Program-made: the position numbers and the translations under genes
In this document: positions 10,915-19,726 of the stretch, in pieces
How positions within the stretch are numbered: the first letter of the stretch is position 1
Layout: every line of letters begins with the position of its first letter
The notes under the pieces: model-generated
Told to the model about the DNA's origin: nothing
The model's database searches: none
The model's input: the letters and a program-made list of their open reading frames with translations, nothing else
Source of the DNA: Deltaproteobacteria bacterium
Lineage (GTDB): Bacteria; Desulfobacterota; Desulfomonilia; UBA1062
Reading direction: 5' to 3'
NCBI GenBank assembly: GCA_018434685.1
Contig: JAHDOV010000028.1
Span: forward strand, 1 to 55,128
DNA length: 55,128 nucleotides

Positions 10915-11970
10915 TTACCTCAGGACAGCCTCTGTCCAGCTGTCGATCCAGGCGCTCCGGCGCTTAGCGATCAGCTCGGGGTCGATGAGCACCGGCTCTT
11001 CGGCAAGCCGTGCATACCGTTCAAACACCGGGGGAAGCTGCGCGCTGGTATTCGCGGGGAAGACGAACATCTGCAGGGGGATATCTTCCTGGAACTTCCT
11101 GCCGAGCATGAAATCAACGACCTTCCGGGCGAGCTCCACGTTTGCCGTCCCCTTGATGATACCCACGAATTCGATCTGCCTGAATGCAGTGCCCGGGCCG
11201 AGAACCGCGGCTGTGGGGGCATCATCGAGGGGCTTCTCGGAAAAGTGAACCTCTGCCGGCGGGCTGCTCGCATAACTCACCACGATGGGCCGGTTTCCCT
11301 TCGATGCAGCGCTGAACTGGCCCCAGTACGCATCTTCCCAGCCGTCAGTGACGAGCACATCGTTCTGCCTGAGCTGTTTCCAGAACTCGAGATAGCCTTC
11401 TTGACCGAAATGTCCGATCGTGGCCAGCAGAAATGCAAGGCCGGGCGAGGAGGTTGCCGGATTCTCCACCACGGTCAGTCCTTTGTACTCCGGTCTTATG
11501 AGGTCTTCGAGCCGTGCAGGCGGGCTCGTGGCTTTTTCCCTGAACCAGGCCTTGTCGTAGTTGAGGCAGACATCGCTGTAGTCAACCGGGAGCAGGCGGT
11601 TTGCCCTGTCGAGCTTGAGCGAGTCATCGATGGAGCTCAACAGGGGAGACTCATAGGCCACGAAGATATCCGCCTCCAGGGCGCGGCTCATGAAGGTGTT
11701 GTCGACCCCGTAGAAGATGTCCGCCAGGGGGTTTGCCCGGGAAAGGATTGCCTGGTTCAGTGCTGCCCCTGCATCGCCGGACTTGAGAAACCTGATCTTG
11801 ATGCCCAGGTCTTTCTCGATGTCCGCAACCACACCCTCGCTGATGCTGAAACTGTCATGGGTCATCACGGTTATGGTTTCAATCCCGGGAGTGGTATTTT
11901 CCCTGCTGCATCCGGTCAGGCTGCTCAGGGAAACAGCCAGGATGAGAACTGTCAGGATACGTCTGTTCAT
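10915..11970 (-). CDS. thiB: Thiamine ABC transporter substrate-binding lipoprotein
   Basis: This extracytoplasmic binding protein of 351 residues captures thiamine or its phosphates and delivers them to ThiPQ. The N-terminus is a lipoprotein signal with lipobox LTGC (lipidated Cys21). The mature start, ITVMTHDSFSIS, and the segment ADIFYGVDNTF match the ThiB/TbpA family of type 2 binding proteins. The ATG at 11970 follows GAGGTGATACCC. The open frame continues upstream through the riboswitch, but that part is not coding. It is the first gene after the TPP riboswitch, which is the main support for thiamine rather than iron as the substrate. Confidence 0.88.
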   Translation of the reverse strand: MNRRILTVLILAVSLSSLTGCSRENTTPGIETITVMTHDSFSISEGVVADIEKDLGIKIRFLKSGDAGAALNQAILSRANPLADIFYGVDNTFMSRALEADIFVAYESPLLSSIDDSLKLDRANRLLPVDYSDVCLNYDKAWFREKATSPPARLEDLIRPEYKGLTVVENPATSSPGLAFLLATIGHFGQEGYLEFWKQLRQNDVLVTDGWEDAYWGQFSAASKGNRPIVVSYASSPPAEVHFSEKPLDDAPTAAVLGPGTAFRQIEFVGIIKGTANVELARKVVDFMLGRKFQEDIPLQMFVFPANTSAQLPPVFERYARLAEEPVLIDPELIAKRRSAWIDSWTEAVLR

Positions 11971-11993
11971 GGGTATCACCTCTTCGCTGAAAT

Positions 11994-12022
11994 AAAAAAA
12001 GCCATCCCCGGGGAGGATGACT
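11994..12022 (-). terminator. Riboswitch-controlled intrinsic terminator
   Basis: On the minus strand GTCATCC and GGATGGC form a 7-bp stem, followed by a run of seven T, between the TPP aptamer and thiB. This is the expected expression platform for attenuation: ligand-bound aptamer favours the hairpin and stops transcription before thiB. Confidence 0.8.
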
Positions 12023-12028
12023 TCTCGT

Positions 12029-12133
12029 GGTGCCTCCATTCCTCCGCCGGTATTATCCGGATCAGGTACAACGGGCGGATCCACAGCATGGCAGCAAGAA
12101 TCCCTCTCAGCCCGGTTTATCCGAGCTCCCGAT
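12029..12133 (-). promoter_or_regulatory. TPP riboswitch (THI element)
   Basis: Read on the minus strand, the region contains the conserved THI-box blocks in order: GGGCTGAGAGGG (rev. comp. of 12101-12112), then CCTGATCCGGATAATACCGG and a GGAGGAA block. These are the P2/P4 pyrophosphate- and pyrimidine-sensing elements of the thiamine pyrophosphate aptamer. It lies between a good promoter and a terminator, directly upstream of thiB. Boundaries are approximate because the P1 stem was not resolved by eye. Confidence 0.93.
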
Positions 12134-12163
12134 AAGGCGCTTGATCACTTTTGTAATGCAATA

Positions 12164-12192
12164 GTAATAAATGCCTTATCCCGGCCTGTCAA
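12164..12192 (-). promoter_or_regulatory. Sigma70-type promoter of the thi operon
   Basis: On the minus strand TTGACA (12192-12187) and TATTAC (12169-12164) are separated by 17 bp. Transcription would begin near 12157, shortly before the TPP aptamer. Confidence 0.6.
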
Positions 12193-12379
12193 GGCGTTTC
12201 ACCCCGGAGGTCCTCCCCTGGAGATGCGGGACGGGGAGATGAGAAAACCGGCTCGAGAATTCATTCTTCAGAAAAAATGTCTCCAGCATATTAAAAATAA
12301 TAAGAAAATTTAAACATCATATTTGACTAAGGTGTCAGATTTGATTATGATTGGCCAAAATCTTGGAGGGGGGTTTGAT

Positions 12380-12943
12380 ATGTCAGATAATCTTGCTAAT
12401 CCAGCACCACTTGGTTTGATGGGCTTCGGGATGACAACCGTACTGTTAAACCTGCACAATGCCGGCCTGTTTGAGATCAGTGCAGTGATCATGGCCATGG
12501 GTATTTTTTATGGAGGGATTGCACAGATCATTGCCGGGTGCATGGAGTTCAAGAAGGGCAACACGTTCGGCACCACGGCGTTCACATCCTACGGGCTTTT
12601 CTGGCTGACGCTCGTGTTCATCATCTATTTCAACGGGAAGTTCGGCATGCCGGCAAACACCCTGGGGTTCATGGGGTGGTATCTCTTCCTGTGGGGTCTG
12701 TTCACCTTCTTCATGTGGATCGGCACCTGGAAGGCCAACCGGGGGCTTCAGGTGGTATTTCTGTCACTGACCGTACTCTTCTGGATGCTCGCGGCCAGGG
12801 ATGCCTTCGGGTGGTTCGGTACCTGGGCAATGGTGACCGGCTACGAGGGTATCTTCTGCGGTGCCTCTGCCATCTACTGCGCCATGGCACAGGTGCTCAA
12901 CGAGAATTTCGGCAGGGTGGTGCTGCCGCTGGGCCAGAAGTAA
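12380..12943 (+). CDS. satP: Acetate/succinate transporter, GPR1/FUN34/YaaH family
   Basis: An inner-membrane acetate (possibly succinate)-proton symporter of 187 residues, the same length as E. coli SatP. It has six hydrophobic segments and begins with the family hallmark NPAPLGLMGFGMTTVLLN (N-P-A-P-L-G-L). The start is set at 12380, where GGAGGGGGG precedes the ATG and the protein begins MSDNLANPAPLG. An ATG 57 bases upstream in the same frame has no ribosome site. The gene stands alone and is divergent from the thi operon. Acetate uptake or export suits an organism with several CoA-activation and beta-oxidation genes, but the direction of flow cannot be told from sequence. Confidence 0.9.
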   Translation: MSDNLANPAPLGLMGFGMTTVLLNLHNAGLFEISAVIMAMGIFYGGIAQIIAGCMEFKKGNTFGTTAFTSYGLFWLTLVFIIYFNGKFGMPANTLGFMGWYLFLWGLFTFFMWIGTWKANRGLQVVFLSLTVLFWMLAARDAFGWFGTWAMVTGYEGIFCGASAIYCAMAQVLNENFGRVVLPLGQK

Positions 12944-12960
12944 GCGGATTTACCGAAGAG

Positions 12961-12998
12961 GGGGCAGGACATCGAAGGTGGTGTTCTGCCCCTTATTT
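12961..12998 (+). terminator. Intrinsic terminator of satP
   Basis: GGGGCAGGAC (12961-12970) pairs with GTTCTGCCCC (12983-12992) through ten pairs including one G-U, followed by TTATTT. It lies between the convergent satP and tungstate/molybdate ATPase genes. Confidence 0.7.
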
Positions 12999-13024
12999 CA
13001 CAGGAAGAAACGTCCAGGCAGGTC

Positions 13025-14080
13025 TCAGACGATCCTCACGTTCGTTGACTTGATGATGGCGTAGAGGTCATCTCCGCTTACGAGGTTCAGACGCTCTATG
13101 GCGTTATTGGCCACCAGCACGCTGAGCCGGGTGTCGTTGACGCCGAGTTCCAGCACGCAGGTGCTTCCCTGACGTATGATGCCCTCTAGGCGTGCCGGGA
13201 GTATGTTGTGGGCCGAGATATCCCGTGGGTATGTCTTCGTGACGATGATGTCCTCCGGCCTGATGGCCACCTTTACCTCAGAGCCGGGTTGTGCAGGATC
13301 GAGACTGACGAGCCTGAAGCTGTCCACCGCGATAGTGCTCAGGCCATCAGTGTGTTCGACGACCTGGCCAACAAGGATGGTAGCGCCCACAAAATCGGCG
13401 ATGAACTCTGTTTTCGGACGGGTGAACACCTCGTCCAGCGTGCCGAACTGGAGCAGCCTGCCCTGCCTGAATATGGCCACCTTGTTTGCCAGCGACCATG
13501 CATCCTTCATATCATGGGTGATATGAATCACCGTGGTCCCCTGTCTGGCGATCGCTTCTTTTAGAAGCGATCGTGTTTCCCTGCGGGTCTGCGGGTCAAG
13601 GGCAGAGAGCGGTTCATCCATGAGCAGGAGTTTGGGCTCGACGATCAGTGCCCTCGCGAGCGCCACCCGCTGCTGCTCGCCGCCGGAAAGCGTGGCCGGC
13701 TTCCGGTGGAGGAGGTGATCGATATTGAGAGAAGCGGCCATGTCACGCACCCTGGCTTCCAGACCATTCTTTTCCTTCTTCCTCAGGCCGTAGGCGATAT
13801 TCTTGAACACCGTGAAATGAGGCAGCAGGGCGTAGTCCTGGTAGACGATACCGATCCGGCGCCTTTCCGGCAGTTCTTCGGTGATATCCCTGTCCTCCAG
13901 GACAATGTGGCCCGTATCGGGACTCCAGAAGCCGATAATGCTCTCCAGCAGGATGGTCTTGCCTGCACCGGTGGGGCCGATGACCGTGAGGTAGTCTCCT
14001 TTTTCCAGGTGCAATGAGATATCCTGGAGATGAAATTCCCCGAGATTGATGGAAAGCCCCTCGATCCTGAGAAAACTCAC
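13025..14080 (-). CDS. wtpC: Tungstate/molybdate-type ABC transporter ATP-binding protein
   Basis: This importer ATPase has 351 residues, with Walker A GPTGAGKTILLE, Q-loop VYQDYALLPH, signature LSGGEQQRVALARAL and Walker B LLLMDEPLSALD. The C-terminal ~70 residues form a TOBE/MOP-like domain (LEGIIRQGSTCVLELGV). The Q-loop region, GIVYQDYALLPHFTVFKNI, looks more like WtpC than enterobacterial ModC. Translation probably starts at a GTG at 14080 that overlaps the permease stop by 4 bp (GTGA), which implies coupling. The oxyanion is inferred from the ModA-like binding protein in the same operon. Tungstate and molybdate cannot be told apart here. Confidence 0.83.
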   Translation of the reverse strand: MSFLRIEGLSINLGEFHLQDISLHLEKGDYLTVIGPTGAGKTILLESIIGFWSPDTGHIVLEDRDITEELPERRRIGIVYQDYALLPHFTVFKNIAYGLRKKEKNGLEARVRDMAASLNIDHLLHRKPATLSGGEQQRVALARALIVEPKLLLMDEPLSALDPQTRRETRSLLKEAIARQGTTVIHITHDMKDAWSLANKVAIFRQGRLLQFGTLDEVFTRPKTEFIADFVGATILVGQVVEHTDGLSTIAVDSFRLVSLDPAQPGSEVKVAIRPEDIIVTKTYPRDISAHNILPARLEGIIRQGSTCVLELGVNDTRLSVLVANNAIERLNLVSGDDLYAIIKSTNVRIV

Positions 14081-14859
14081 AGCCCCACCTCTGCCTTTTC
14101 AAACACATAGATGGCAAGGAAGGAGACCACCATGAGCACGATACCGCTGGTGAGGGCCATGCCCATATTCCCATACGAGATGTTGAGGTATAAGGTGATG
14201 GGGAGCACCTCTGTCCTCATATATGTCCCTCCTGCGAGGATCAGGACCGTGCCGAAGGTGCCGATGCACCGGGCAAAGGCAATCACTGTTGAGGCCAGAA
14301 TGCCGTTTTTTGCCATGGGCAGCGATATGTTCAGGAAGGTCTCGAACTGCGAATACCCCAGGGACCTCGACACGAATTCCATCCGGGGATCGATGTAATC
14401 GAACGTGGATTTCATGATGCGGCTGGCATAGGGCAGTGCCGTGAAGAACTGGGCAATGACGATCCCTTTCTTCGTGAACACGAAATCCAGCCCTACAGCA
14501 CTGAAGAGCCTGCCTACCCACGTGTTGCCGAAGAGCAGGAGAAGGCACAGGCCCAGCACCAGTTCGGGGAATGCCACCGGCAGGTCGATGATGGTCTTCA
14601 CAAAACCTTTGCCCATGAAATCGAACCGGCTCAGTGTGTACCCGATGGGGAGGGAAAAGATCATGACGAGGGCCGTGGAGACGAGCCCTGTCATGATCGA
14701 GAGTTTCAGGGAGAACCGCATCTCATCGCTGAACAGGTTGTGCCACACATCCTTCAGGTCCGGGACGAGAAACAGGGAGACTATGGCGAACAAGAGCAGC
14801 AGCGTAATGAAGAGCGAGATAAGGATACAGCTCAGCTTGAAGATATTTACGTTCTTCAC
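14077..14859 (-). CDS. Tungstate/molybdate-type ABC transporter permease
   Basis: An inner-membrane permease of 260 residues with about six hydrophobic segments. It has the ModB/WtpB-like segment LPVAFPELVLGLCLLLLFG and the ATPase-contacting loop RSLGYSQFETFLNISLPMAK. The start is a GTG at 14859 preceded by AGAGGG at good spacing. It lies 24 bp after the binding-protein gene and overlaps the ATPase gene by 4 bp, so the three genes form one operon. One permease gene suggests a homodimer, as in ModB. The substrate is inferred from the neighbours. Confidence 0.85.
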   Translation of the reverse strand: MKNVNIFKLSCILISLFITLLLLFAIVSLFLVPDLKDVWHNLFSDEMRFSLKLSIMTGLVSTALVMIFSLPIGYTLSRFDFMGKGFVKTIIDLPVAFPELVLGLCLLLLFGNTWVGRLFSAVGLDFVFTKKGIVIAQFFTALPYASRIMKSTFDYIDPRMEFVSRSLGYSQFETFLNISLPMAKNGILASTVIAFARCIGTFGTVLILAGGTYMRTEVLPITLYLNISYGNMGMALTSGIVLMVVSFLAIYVFEKAEVGL

Positions 14860-14883
14860 CGGTGCGGTCCCTCTAACATGGAT

Positions 14884-15639
14884 CTACTGAGCGCACGGGG
14901 TGAATCCCCATTTGAGCCAGACCTGCATGCCTTGTTCCGACGAGATGTAATCATTGAATTTATAGGCCAGATCCTGATGCGGGGCCTGGGTACACACTGC
15001 TGTCGGGATGGTCATGATGATGTTCTTCTCAACGGGAATCCGCACGACCTCGAGTTTGCCCTTTCCCTCTGCCCAGGTCACCAGGTCTTCCCAGATGATC
15101 GCGGCATCGACCTGGCCCAGCGCGACATAGATGAGGAGCTGGTTCACCGTGGGTGCCAAAACACGGATGTTCGGCGTCACCTTCTCCCACAGACCGTTAT
15201 CCGTGAGCATCTTTTTCGACACCCTGCCGATGGCTGGGGCCTTGGGGTCTCCGATGCTGACCCGTACCCCGGGTTTTGCAAGATCTTCGAGGCCGGTGAT
15301 GTGTGCAGGGTTTCCCTTGGGCACGGCAATCACTGGCACGTGGAGGACGAGCTTCCTGATGGTGGATTCCACGACCCAGCCGTTTTTCAGGGCATCCTGC
15401 GTGTATTTCTCGGCCCCGGGGATGAGCACATCACAGGGCTGTCCTGCTGCCACCTGGGAGAATATCTCACCGGAACTGCCATAGTGGACCTCGACACTTA
15501 TGCCCTGCAGGCTCTCGAAATTTGCCCGCAGCTCCTCCATGGGCTTGATCAGGCCTGCACCGCTGTAGACGACCAGGTCCGCGGCAAGGCAGGTTGTGGA
15601 AAGGAGCACCAGGGTCAACAACACGAAAAATCTCTTCAT
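14884..15639 (-). CDS. modA: Molybdate/tungstate-binding protein
   Basis: A periplasmic oxyanion-binding protein of 251 residues with a signal peptide (MKRFFVLLTLVLLSTTCLAA). The mature protein opens DLVVYSGAGLIKPMEEL and contains YGSSGEIFSQVAAGQPCDVL, both typical of ModA-type type 2 binding proteins, where the Ser of SGE contacts the oxyanion. It also has VNQLLIYVALGQVDAAI, matching the usual second-domain segment. The ATG follows GAGAGGTGTTGCG. It is the first gene of the operon. No clear ModE box or molybdenum-cofactor riboswitch was found upstream. Molybdate or tungstate would feed molybdopterin enzymes such as formate dehydrogenases or aldehyde oxidoreductases, none of which is in the window. 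Confidence 0.85.
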   Translation of the reverse strand: MKRFFVLLTLVLLSTTCLAADLVVYSGAGLIKPMEELRANFESLQGISVEVHYGSSGEIFSQVAAGQPCDVLIPGAEKYTQDALKNGWVVESTIRKLVLHVPVIAVPKGNPAHITGLEDLAKPGVRVSIGDPKAPAIGRVSKKMLTDNGLWEKVTPNIRVLAPTVNQLLIYVALGQVDAAIIWEDLVTWAEGKGKLEVVRIPVEKNIIMTIPTAVCTQAPHQDLAYKFNDYISSEQGMQVWLKWGFTPCAQ

Positions 15640-15716
15640 CGCAACACCTCTCAGGAATGATTCTGACTGCTCTTATATAATACAACTAGGCTAATATAAA
15701 CATATAAAAAGGCATT

Positions 15717-15753
15717 GAAAAAGGGCGCACCGAGCAGATATGGTGCGCCCTTT
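15717..15753 (-). terminator. Intrinsic terminator of the porin gene
   Basis: A perfect 12-bp stem, AAAGGGCGCACC (15742-15753 on the minus strand) with its complement at 15720-15731, closes a 10-nt loop and runs into a T-rich tail. It lies 22 bp after the porin stop. Confidence 0.85.
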
Positions 15754-15774
15754 AAGGAGTGTGCCTTTGTGTTC

Positions 15775-16902
15775 TTAGAAGTTGTAGCGGAAGTGCACGC
15801 CGACAAAGGTGTCGGTGCCGTACTCGTTCACGCCGTTTGCATCTTCGCCTTTGTCGAAGTAGGCAACTTCGGGCTGAATGAAGAACTGCGGGGTGAAGTT
15901 GTAGGTGCCGCTGACAAACAGGGCATAACGTGACCAGTCATCTTCCAGAGATCCATCTGGGGTTTCAGCCTGCTGATAGCCGCCGCCGACATGGAGTTTC
16001 ACCGCGCTGACCGGAACGGTCACCTGGAGCCATCCGCCGTAGCTTGCAATGTCTTCGATGTCGCCAGCTGCCGTGTCAAAGACCGGAGAACCGAATCCTG
16101 AAGCTCTCACTGCGTCGAATGCGTCACAGAAGAGGGCCATATTCTGTCCGTACCACAACTCGGCATTGATCGTGACCTTGTCGATGGCATAGATGGTATC
16201 CAGTGCAAGGGCATAACCAAGCACGCTGATGTCATCTACACCTGCTGTACCGGAGGTCAGCTCGAACTGCTGGACGAGGAAGCTCGGGATGAGGGTCATG
16301 CCGCCGGTCTTGTAGATCATGTTTCCTGCAAGCGCCGGGAGGTACTCGTTGGATACAAAGCCTGTCTGTTCGACACTGTCGGTGTTCTCGATCTCGATGT
16401 TGAAGGTTGCGCCCTCGCCCTTGTGGGTGAAGCGAACCATGTTGATTCTACCGGAGTAGAGGTTGCCGTACCCGAACAGGGATCTGGAGCCGTTCATTTC
16501 CTGCTCTGCGAACTGGAGTGCGAGGACGGAGTAGGTCTGGCCGGCCAGCAGGCTGTTGCCTTCGCCCAGGTCATAGCTGAGGTATGCATGACGGGTATGG
16601 AGCAGGGATCTGGTATCGGACTCGTCCCTGACGCCGAGCTCGAGGAAGCCGGTCACCTTGTCATACTTTGACAGGATGCTGAACCGTGAGTTGCCCGGAT
16701 TCTTGATGAAGAAATCCGTCTCGGAATCCTCGGTGCCGACCGGGGAGTCGCCCTTGTCGGTAATCTGATACGCTGCGTTCAACCTGAGGCTTCCGGCCAA
16801 GCTGAAATCTGCATCGCCGATCTTGAAGGTCGCGGCCGATGCCGGAATGGAAAGCGCTGCCACCAAGAGTGCTGCAACTGCTAAAGCCCAATACTTCTTC
16901 AT
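15775..16902 (-). CDS. Outer-membrane porin
   Basis: A 375-residue outer-membrane beta-barrel protein. It has an N-terminal signal peptide ending ASA, then alternating polar/hydrophobic strands rich in Tyr, Gly and Asn. It ends in FVGVHFRYNF with a terminal Phe, the usual BAM recognition signal. The pattern fits deltaproteobacterial porins of the general or DcaP-like kind. The solute is unknown. The ATG follows GAGGGGGAAACAACG. It is transcribed divergently from the fadN-like gene and has its own strong terminator, so it is a single-gene unit. Divergence from beta-oxidation genes might mean shared control or uptake of acids, but nothing in the sequence proves this. Confidence 0.82.
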   Translation of the reverse strand: MKKYWALAVAALLVAALSIPASAATFKIGDADFSLAGSLRLNAAYQITDKGDSPVGTEDSETDFFIKNPGNSRFSILSKYDKVTGFLELGVRDESDTRSLLHTRHAYLSYDLGEGNSLLAGQTYSVLALQFAEQEMNGSRSLFGYGNLYSGRINMVRFTHKGEGATFNIEIENTDSVEQTGFVSNEYLPALAGNMIYKTGGMTLIPSFLVQQFELTSGTAGVDDISVLGYALALDTIYAIDKVTINAELWYGQNMALFCDAFDAVRASGFGSPVFDTAAGDIEDIASYGGWLQVTVPVSAVKLHVGGGYQQAETPDGSLEDDWSRYALFVSGTYNFTPQFFIQPEVAYFDKGEDANGVNEYGTDTFVGVHFRYNF

Positions 16903-17281
16903 TCGTTGTTTCCCCCTCTGTGCTGTGTATTTTTTTAGACCATTCCTGCCACCACGGGCCGGCAGTCATGATTTCACGCAGTTTTTTACTACCATATCAA
17001 CAGGTCTAAATATGTCGGTGAAGACCGCATTATGGTTTGAGAGAATGCCGCTGGAAGCATCGGACAAGGACCGATAGGAGCAGCAGCAAAGTCCTACATG
17101 AGGTGTAGGCATGGGGAGTCACCGAACTGTTGAGATATCCCGGCTGGATGTGCCGGGGCCCAAGGCAGGAACCTTTTCGATTGCCGTTGACATTTGTTGA
17201 CTAAATATATTTATACTGATAAAACTGAATTATGATTCACACATCAGAAGTTTATTCCAAATAATTATAGAGGAGGTAGTA
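16903..17281 (+). other. Divergent intergenic region between porin and fadN-like gene
   Basis: These 379 bp hold the start signals for two divergent genes. On the plus strand TTGACA (17187-17192) and TTTATA (17210-17215) are 17 bp apart, giving a likely promoter for the fadN-like gene. A small inverted repeat, CCTACA-TGAGG-TGTAGG, lies near 17093-17109 and could bind a regulator. No coding sequence or tRNA was recognised. Confidence 0.5.
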
Positions 17282-19687
17282 ATGGTCAGGAAAATAAAAA
17301 AGGCCTCGGTAATCGGGTCTGGAATCATGGGTGGTGGGATCGCCGCTCTCCTCGCCAGTGCAGGCGTTGATGTGTTGCTGTTGGACATCGTGCCGTTCGA
17401 CCTGAAGGACGAAGAGAAGAAAGATCCGAAAGCCAGAAACCGGATTGTCGAAGCAGGGCTCACCGGTGCGACAAAGGCAAAACCGCCCCTGTTCTACTCA
17501 AAGGACGATGTATCCCGCATATCCATCGGTAATCTGGAAGATGATTTCGATAAGCTCGCCGAATGTGACTGGATTGTGGAAGTGGTCGTTGAAAATCTCA
17601 AGATCAAACAGCAGCTGTTCAAGCGGATCGACGGCATTCGCGGCAAGGATGCGATCGTGTCTTCCAACACGTCGGGTATCCCGCTGAAGGCCATGTCTGA
17701 AGGGCTCAGCAAGGGATTCAAGGAGCATTTCCTCGGAACGCATTTCTTCAACCCGGTGCGCTATATGCACCTGCTGGAGATCATCCCGGGCGAATCCACC
17801 AAGAAAGAAGTCCTCGAGTTTGTCGCCGATTTCGGTGAGAACAGGCTCGGAAAGGGCATCGTGTGGGCAAAGGACACCCCGAACTTCATCGGCAACCGCA
17901 TCGGCATCCACGGCATCGGCAAGTGCATGCAGGTGATGCTGGAAGACGGCATGACCATTCCCGAGGTCGATGCCATCTTCGGTCCCCCGATGGGCCGGCC
18001 CAAGACCGCCATCTTCGCAACCTCAGACCTCGTCGGCCTGGATACCATGACCCACGTCATGAAGAACACCTACGACATGTGCGTCAAGGATGAGGAAAGG
18101 GCCGTCTTCCAGGTCCCCGAGTTCCTGCAGAACATGCTCAAGAACAACCAGCTCGGCAACAAGACCAAGGCCGGGTTCTACAAGAAAGAGATCACCCCCG
18201 AGTGGAAGAAGATCAAGAAGACCATCAATACGAAGACCGGTGAGTACGAGGAGTTCGAAAAGGCCACGTTCCCCTGTCTGGATGCAGCGAAGAAGGCCGC
18301 GACCCTGCCCGAGAAGCTCAAGGCTGTTCTCTATGGAAAAGACAAGGCTGCCAAGTTTGCATGGAAGGTTCAGGCAGGCGCCTTGATCTATGCCGCAAAC
18401 CGGATCCCCGAGATCTCCGACACGATCGTCGAGATCGACAATGCCATGAAATGGGGCTACAACTTCGAACTCGGCCCCTTCGAGACCTGGGATGCCATGG
18501 GCCTGAAAGAGTCTGTCAAGAAGATGGAAAAAGACGGTATGGCCGTTCCCAAGAAAATCAAGAAGATGCTCGAGAACAAGGCCACCTCGTTCTATAAGCT
18601 CAAGAAGGGCATAAAGTACTATTATGATTTCAAATCAGGCACCTACAAGGAAGTCCGGGTGAGCAAGAAGGCCCTGAGCCTCGATTCCTTCAAGGCTGAG
18701 AAAAAGGTCGTTCTGACCTCTGACTCCTGCTCGCTCATCGACATCGGCGACGGTGTGTTCTGTCTCGAGTTCCATTCCAAGATGAACGCCATCAACAAGA
18801 GCATGGTCGACTTCATGTCCAAGGCCGGCGAATATGTCGACGTCAACGGCATCGGCATGGTCATCGGCAACCAGGCAGGGGGCATGCCCGGGGCATTCTC
18901 TGCAGGCGGAGACCTTGCCTATATGCTGGGCCTTGCCAGGGACAAGAAGTTCAGTGAAATCGATAAGTTCATCAGGAACGTGCATACAGGCATCATGGGC
19001 ACGCGATATGCCAAGTATCCGGTAGTAGCGGCCCCGTATGGACTTGCCCTGGGCGGCGGCTGCGAGATATGCCTCTCGGCCGACAGGATCGTGGCACATG
19101 CCGACCTCTTCATGGGGCTGGTGGAGATCGGAGCCGGTCTCGTTCCGGGCGGCTGTGGTATGATCAATCTCTGGAGACGGTTCGTGGAGAGCAAACCCGA
19201 AGCAGGCAAGATCACCGATCTGGCAGGATTCTTCCTTCCCGCCTTCATGAACGTGGCACAGGCAAAGGTTTCCAACTCTGCAGCCGATGCCCGCAAGAAC
19301 GGGTTCCTCAGGCCTGTCGACCGGATCGTGCCCAACAGGGACAACCTCATCGGTGAAGCCAAGAAAGAGGTTCTCAAGATGGTTGATGACGGCTATGCCC
19401 CTCCGATCAAGAAGGGAATACCGGTCCTCGGCAGAGAGGCTCTTGGCATGGTATGGGCCGAGATGTTCAATATGAAGGGCGGCGGATATATCACCCCTCA
19501 TATGGAGTTCATCGCAAAGAAGATCGCCGTATGTATGTCCGGCGGCGATGTTCCCAACGGAACCGCAGTGAGCGAAGAACATCTCATGACGCTGGAAAGG
19601 GATGCCTTCGTGGATCTGTGGAAGACAGAAAACACCCAGAAGATGGCTGAAAACATCATGAAGACCGGAAAGCCGTTATTCCTGTAG
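17282..19687 (+). CDS. fadN: 3-Hydroxyacyl-CoA dehydrogenase/enoyl-CoA hydratase fusion (FadN-type order)
   Basis: A bifunctional beta-oxidation enzyme of 801 residues. The N-terminal half is an NAD-dependent 3-hydroxyacyl-CoA dehydrogenase: Rossmann motif VIGSGIMGGG (residues 10-19) and catalytic His154 in GTHFFNP. The C-terminal half (about 475-690) is an enoyl-CoA hydratase with the oxyanion segment GAFSAGGDL and both catalytic acids, Glu595 (GGGCEI) and Glu615 (GLVEIGAG), 20 residues apart as in the family. The order dehydrogenase-then-hydratase is that of FadN, not FadB/FadJ. The ATG follows GGAGGTAGTA. The thiolase follows 39 bp later, so the pair covers hydration, oxidation and thiolysis of fatty acyl-CoA. 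Confidence 0.92.
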   Translation: MVRKIKKASVIGSGIMGGGIAALLASAGVDVLLLDIVPFDLKDEEKKDPKARNRIVEAGLTGATKAKPPLFYSKDDVSRISIGNLEDDFDKLAECDWIVEVVVENLKIKQQLFKRIDGIRGKDAIVSSNTSGIPLKAMSEGLSKGFKEHFLGTHFFNPVRYMHLLEIIPGESTKKEVLEFVADFGENRLGKGIVWAKDTPNFIGNRIGIHGIGKCMQVMLEDGMTIPEVDAIFGPPMGRPKTAIFATSDLVGLDTMTHVMKNTYDMCVKDEERAVFQVPEFLQNMLKNNQLGNKTKAGFYKKEITPEWKKIKKTINTKTGEYEEFEKATFPCLDAAKKAATLPEKLKAVLYGKDKAAKFAWKVQAGALIYAANRIPEISDTIVEIDNAMKWGYNFELGPFETWDAMGLKESVKKMEKDGMAVPKKIKKMLENKATSFYKLKKGIKYYYDFKSGTYKEVRVSKKALSLDSFKAEKKVVLTSDSCSLIDIGDGVFCLEFHSKMNAINKSMVDFMSKAGEYVDVNGIGMVIGNQAGGMPGAFSAGGDLAYMLGLARDKKFSEIDKFIRNVHTGIMGTRYAKYPVVAAPYGLALGGGCEICLSADRIVAHADLFMGLVEIGAGLVPGGCGMINLWRRFVESKPEAGKITDLAGFFLPAFMNVAQAKVSNSAADARKNGFLRPVDRIVPNRDNLIGEAKKEVLKMVDDGYAPPIKKGIPVLGREALGMVWAEMFNMKGGGYITPHMEFIAKKIAVCMSGGDVPNGTAVSEEHLMTLERDAFVDLWKTENTQKMAENIMKTGKPLFL

Positions 19688-19726
19688 AGGATACAATATT
19701 TATAGATATTAGGAGGAAAAAAACCA

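Noticed and set aside
8164-11970. Ferric iron (Fbp-type) transporter
   Set aside because: The architecture is compatible, but the TPP riboswitch directly upstream and the ThiB-like mature N-terminus make thiamine the better substrate.
15640-15720. ModE box or molybdenum-cofactor riboswitch upstream of modA
   Set aside because: The region is AT-rich with loose symmetry but does not match the ModE consensus, and no aptamer-like conserved blocks are visible.
17085-17115. Short hairpin near CTACATGAGGTGTAG as a tRNA or small RNA gene
   Set aside because: There is only a 6-bp inverted repeat without cloverleaf elements, T-loop sequence or terminator.
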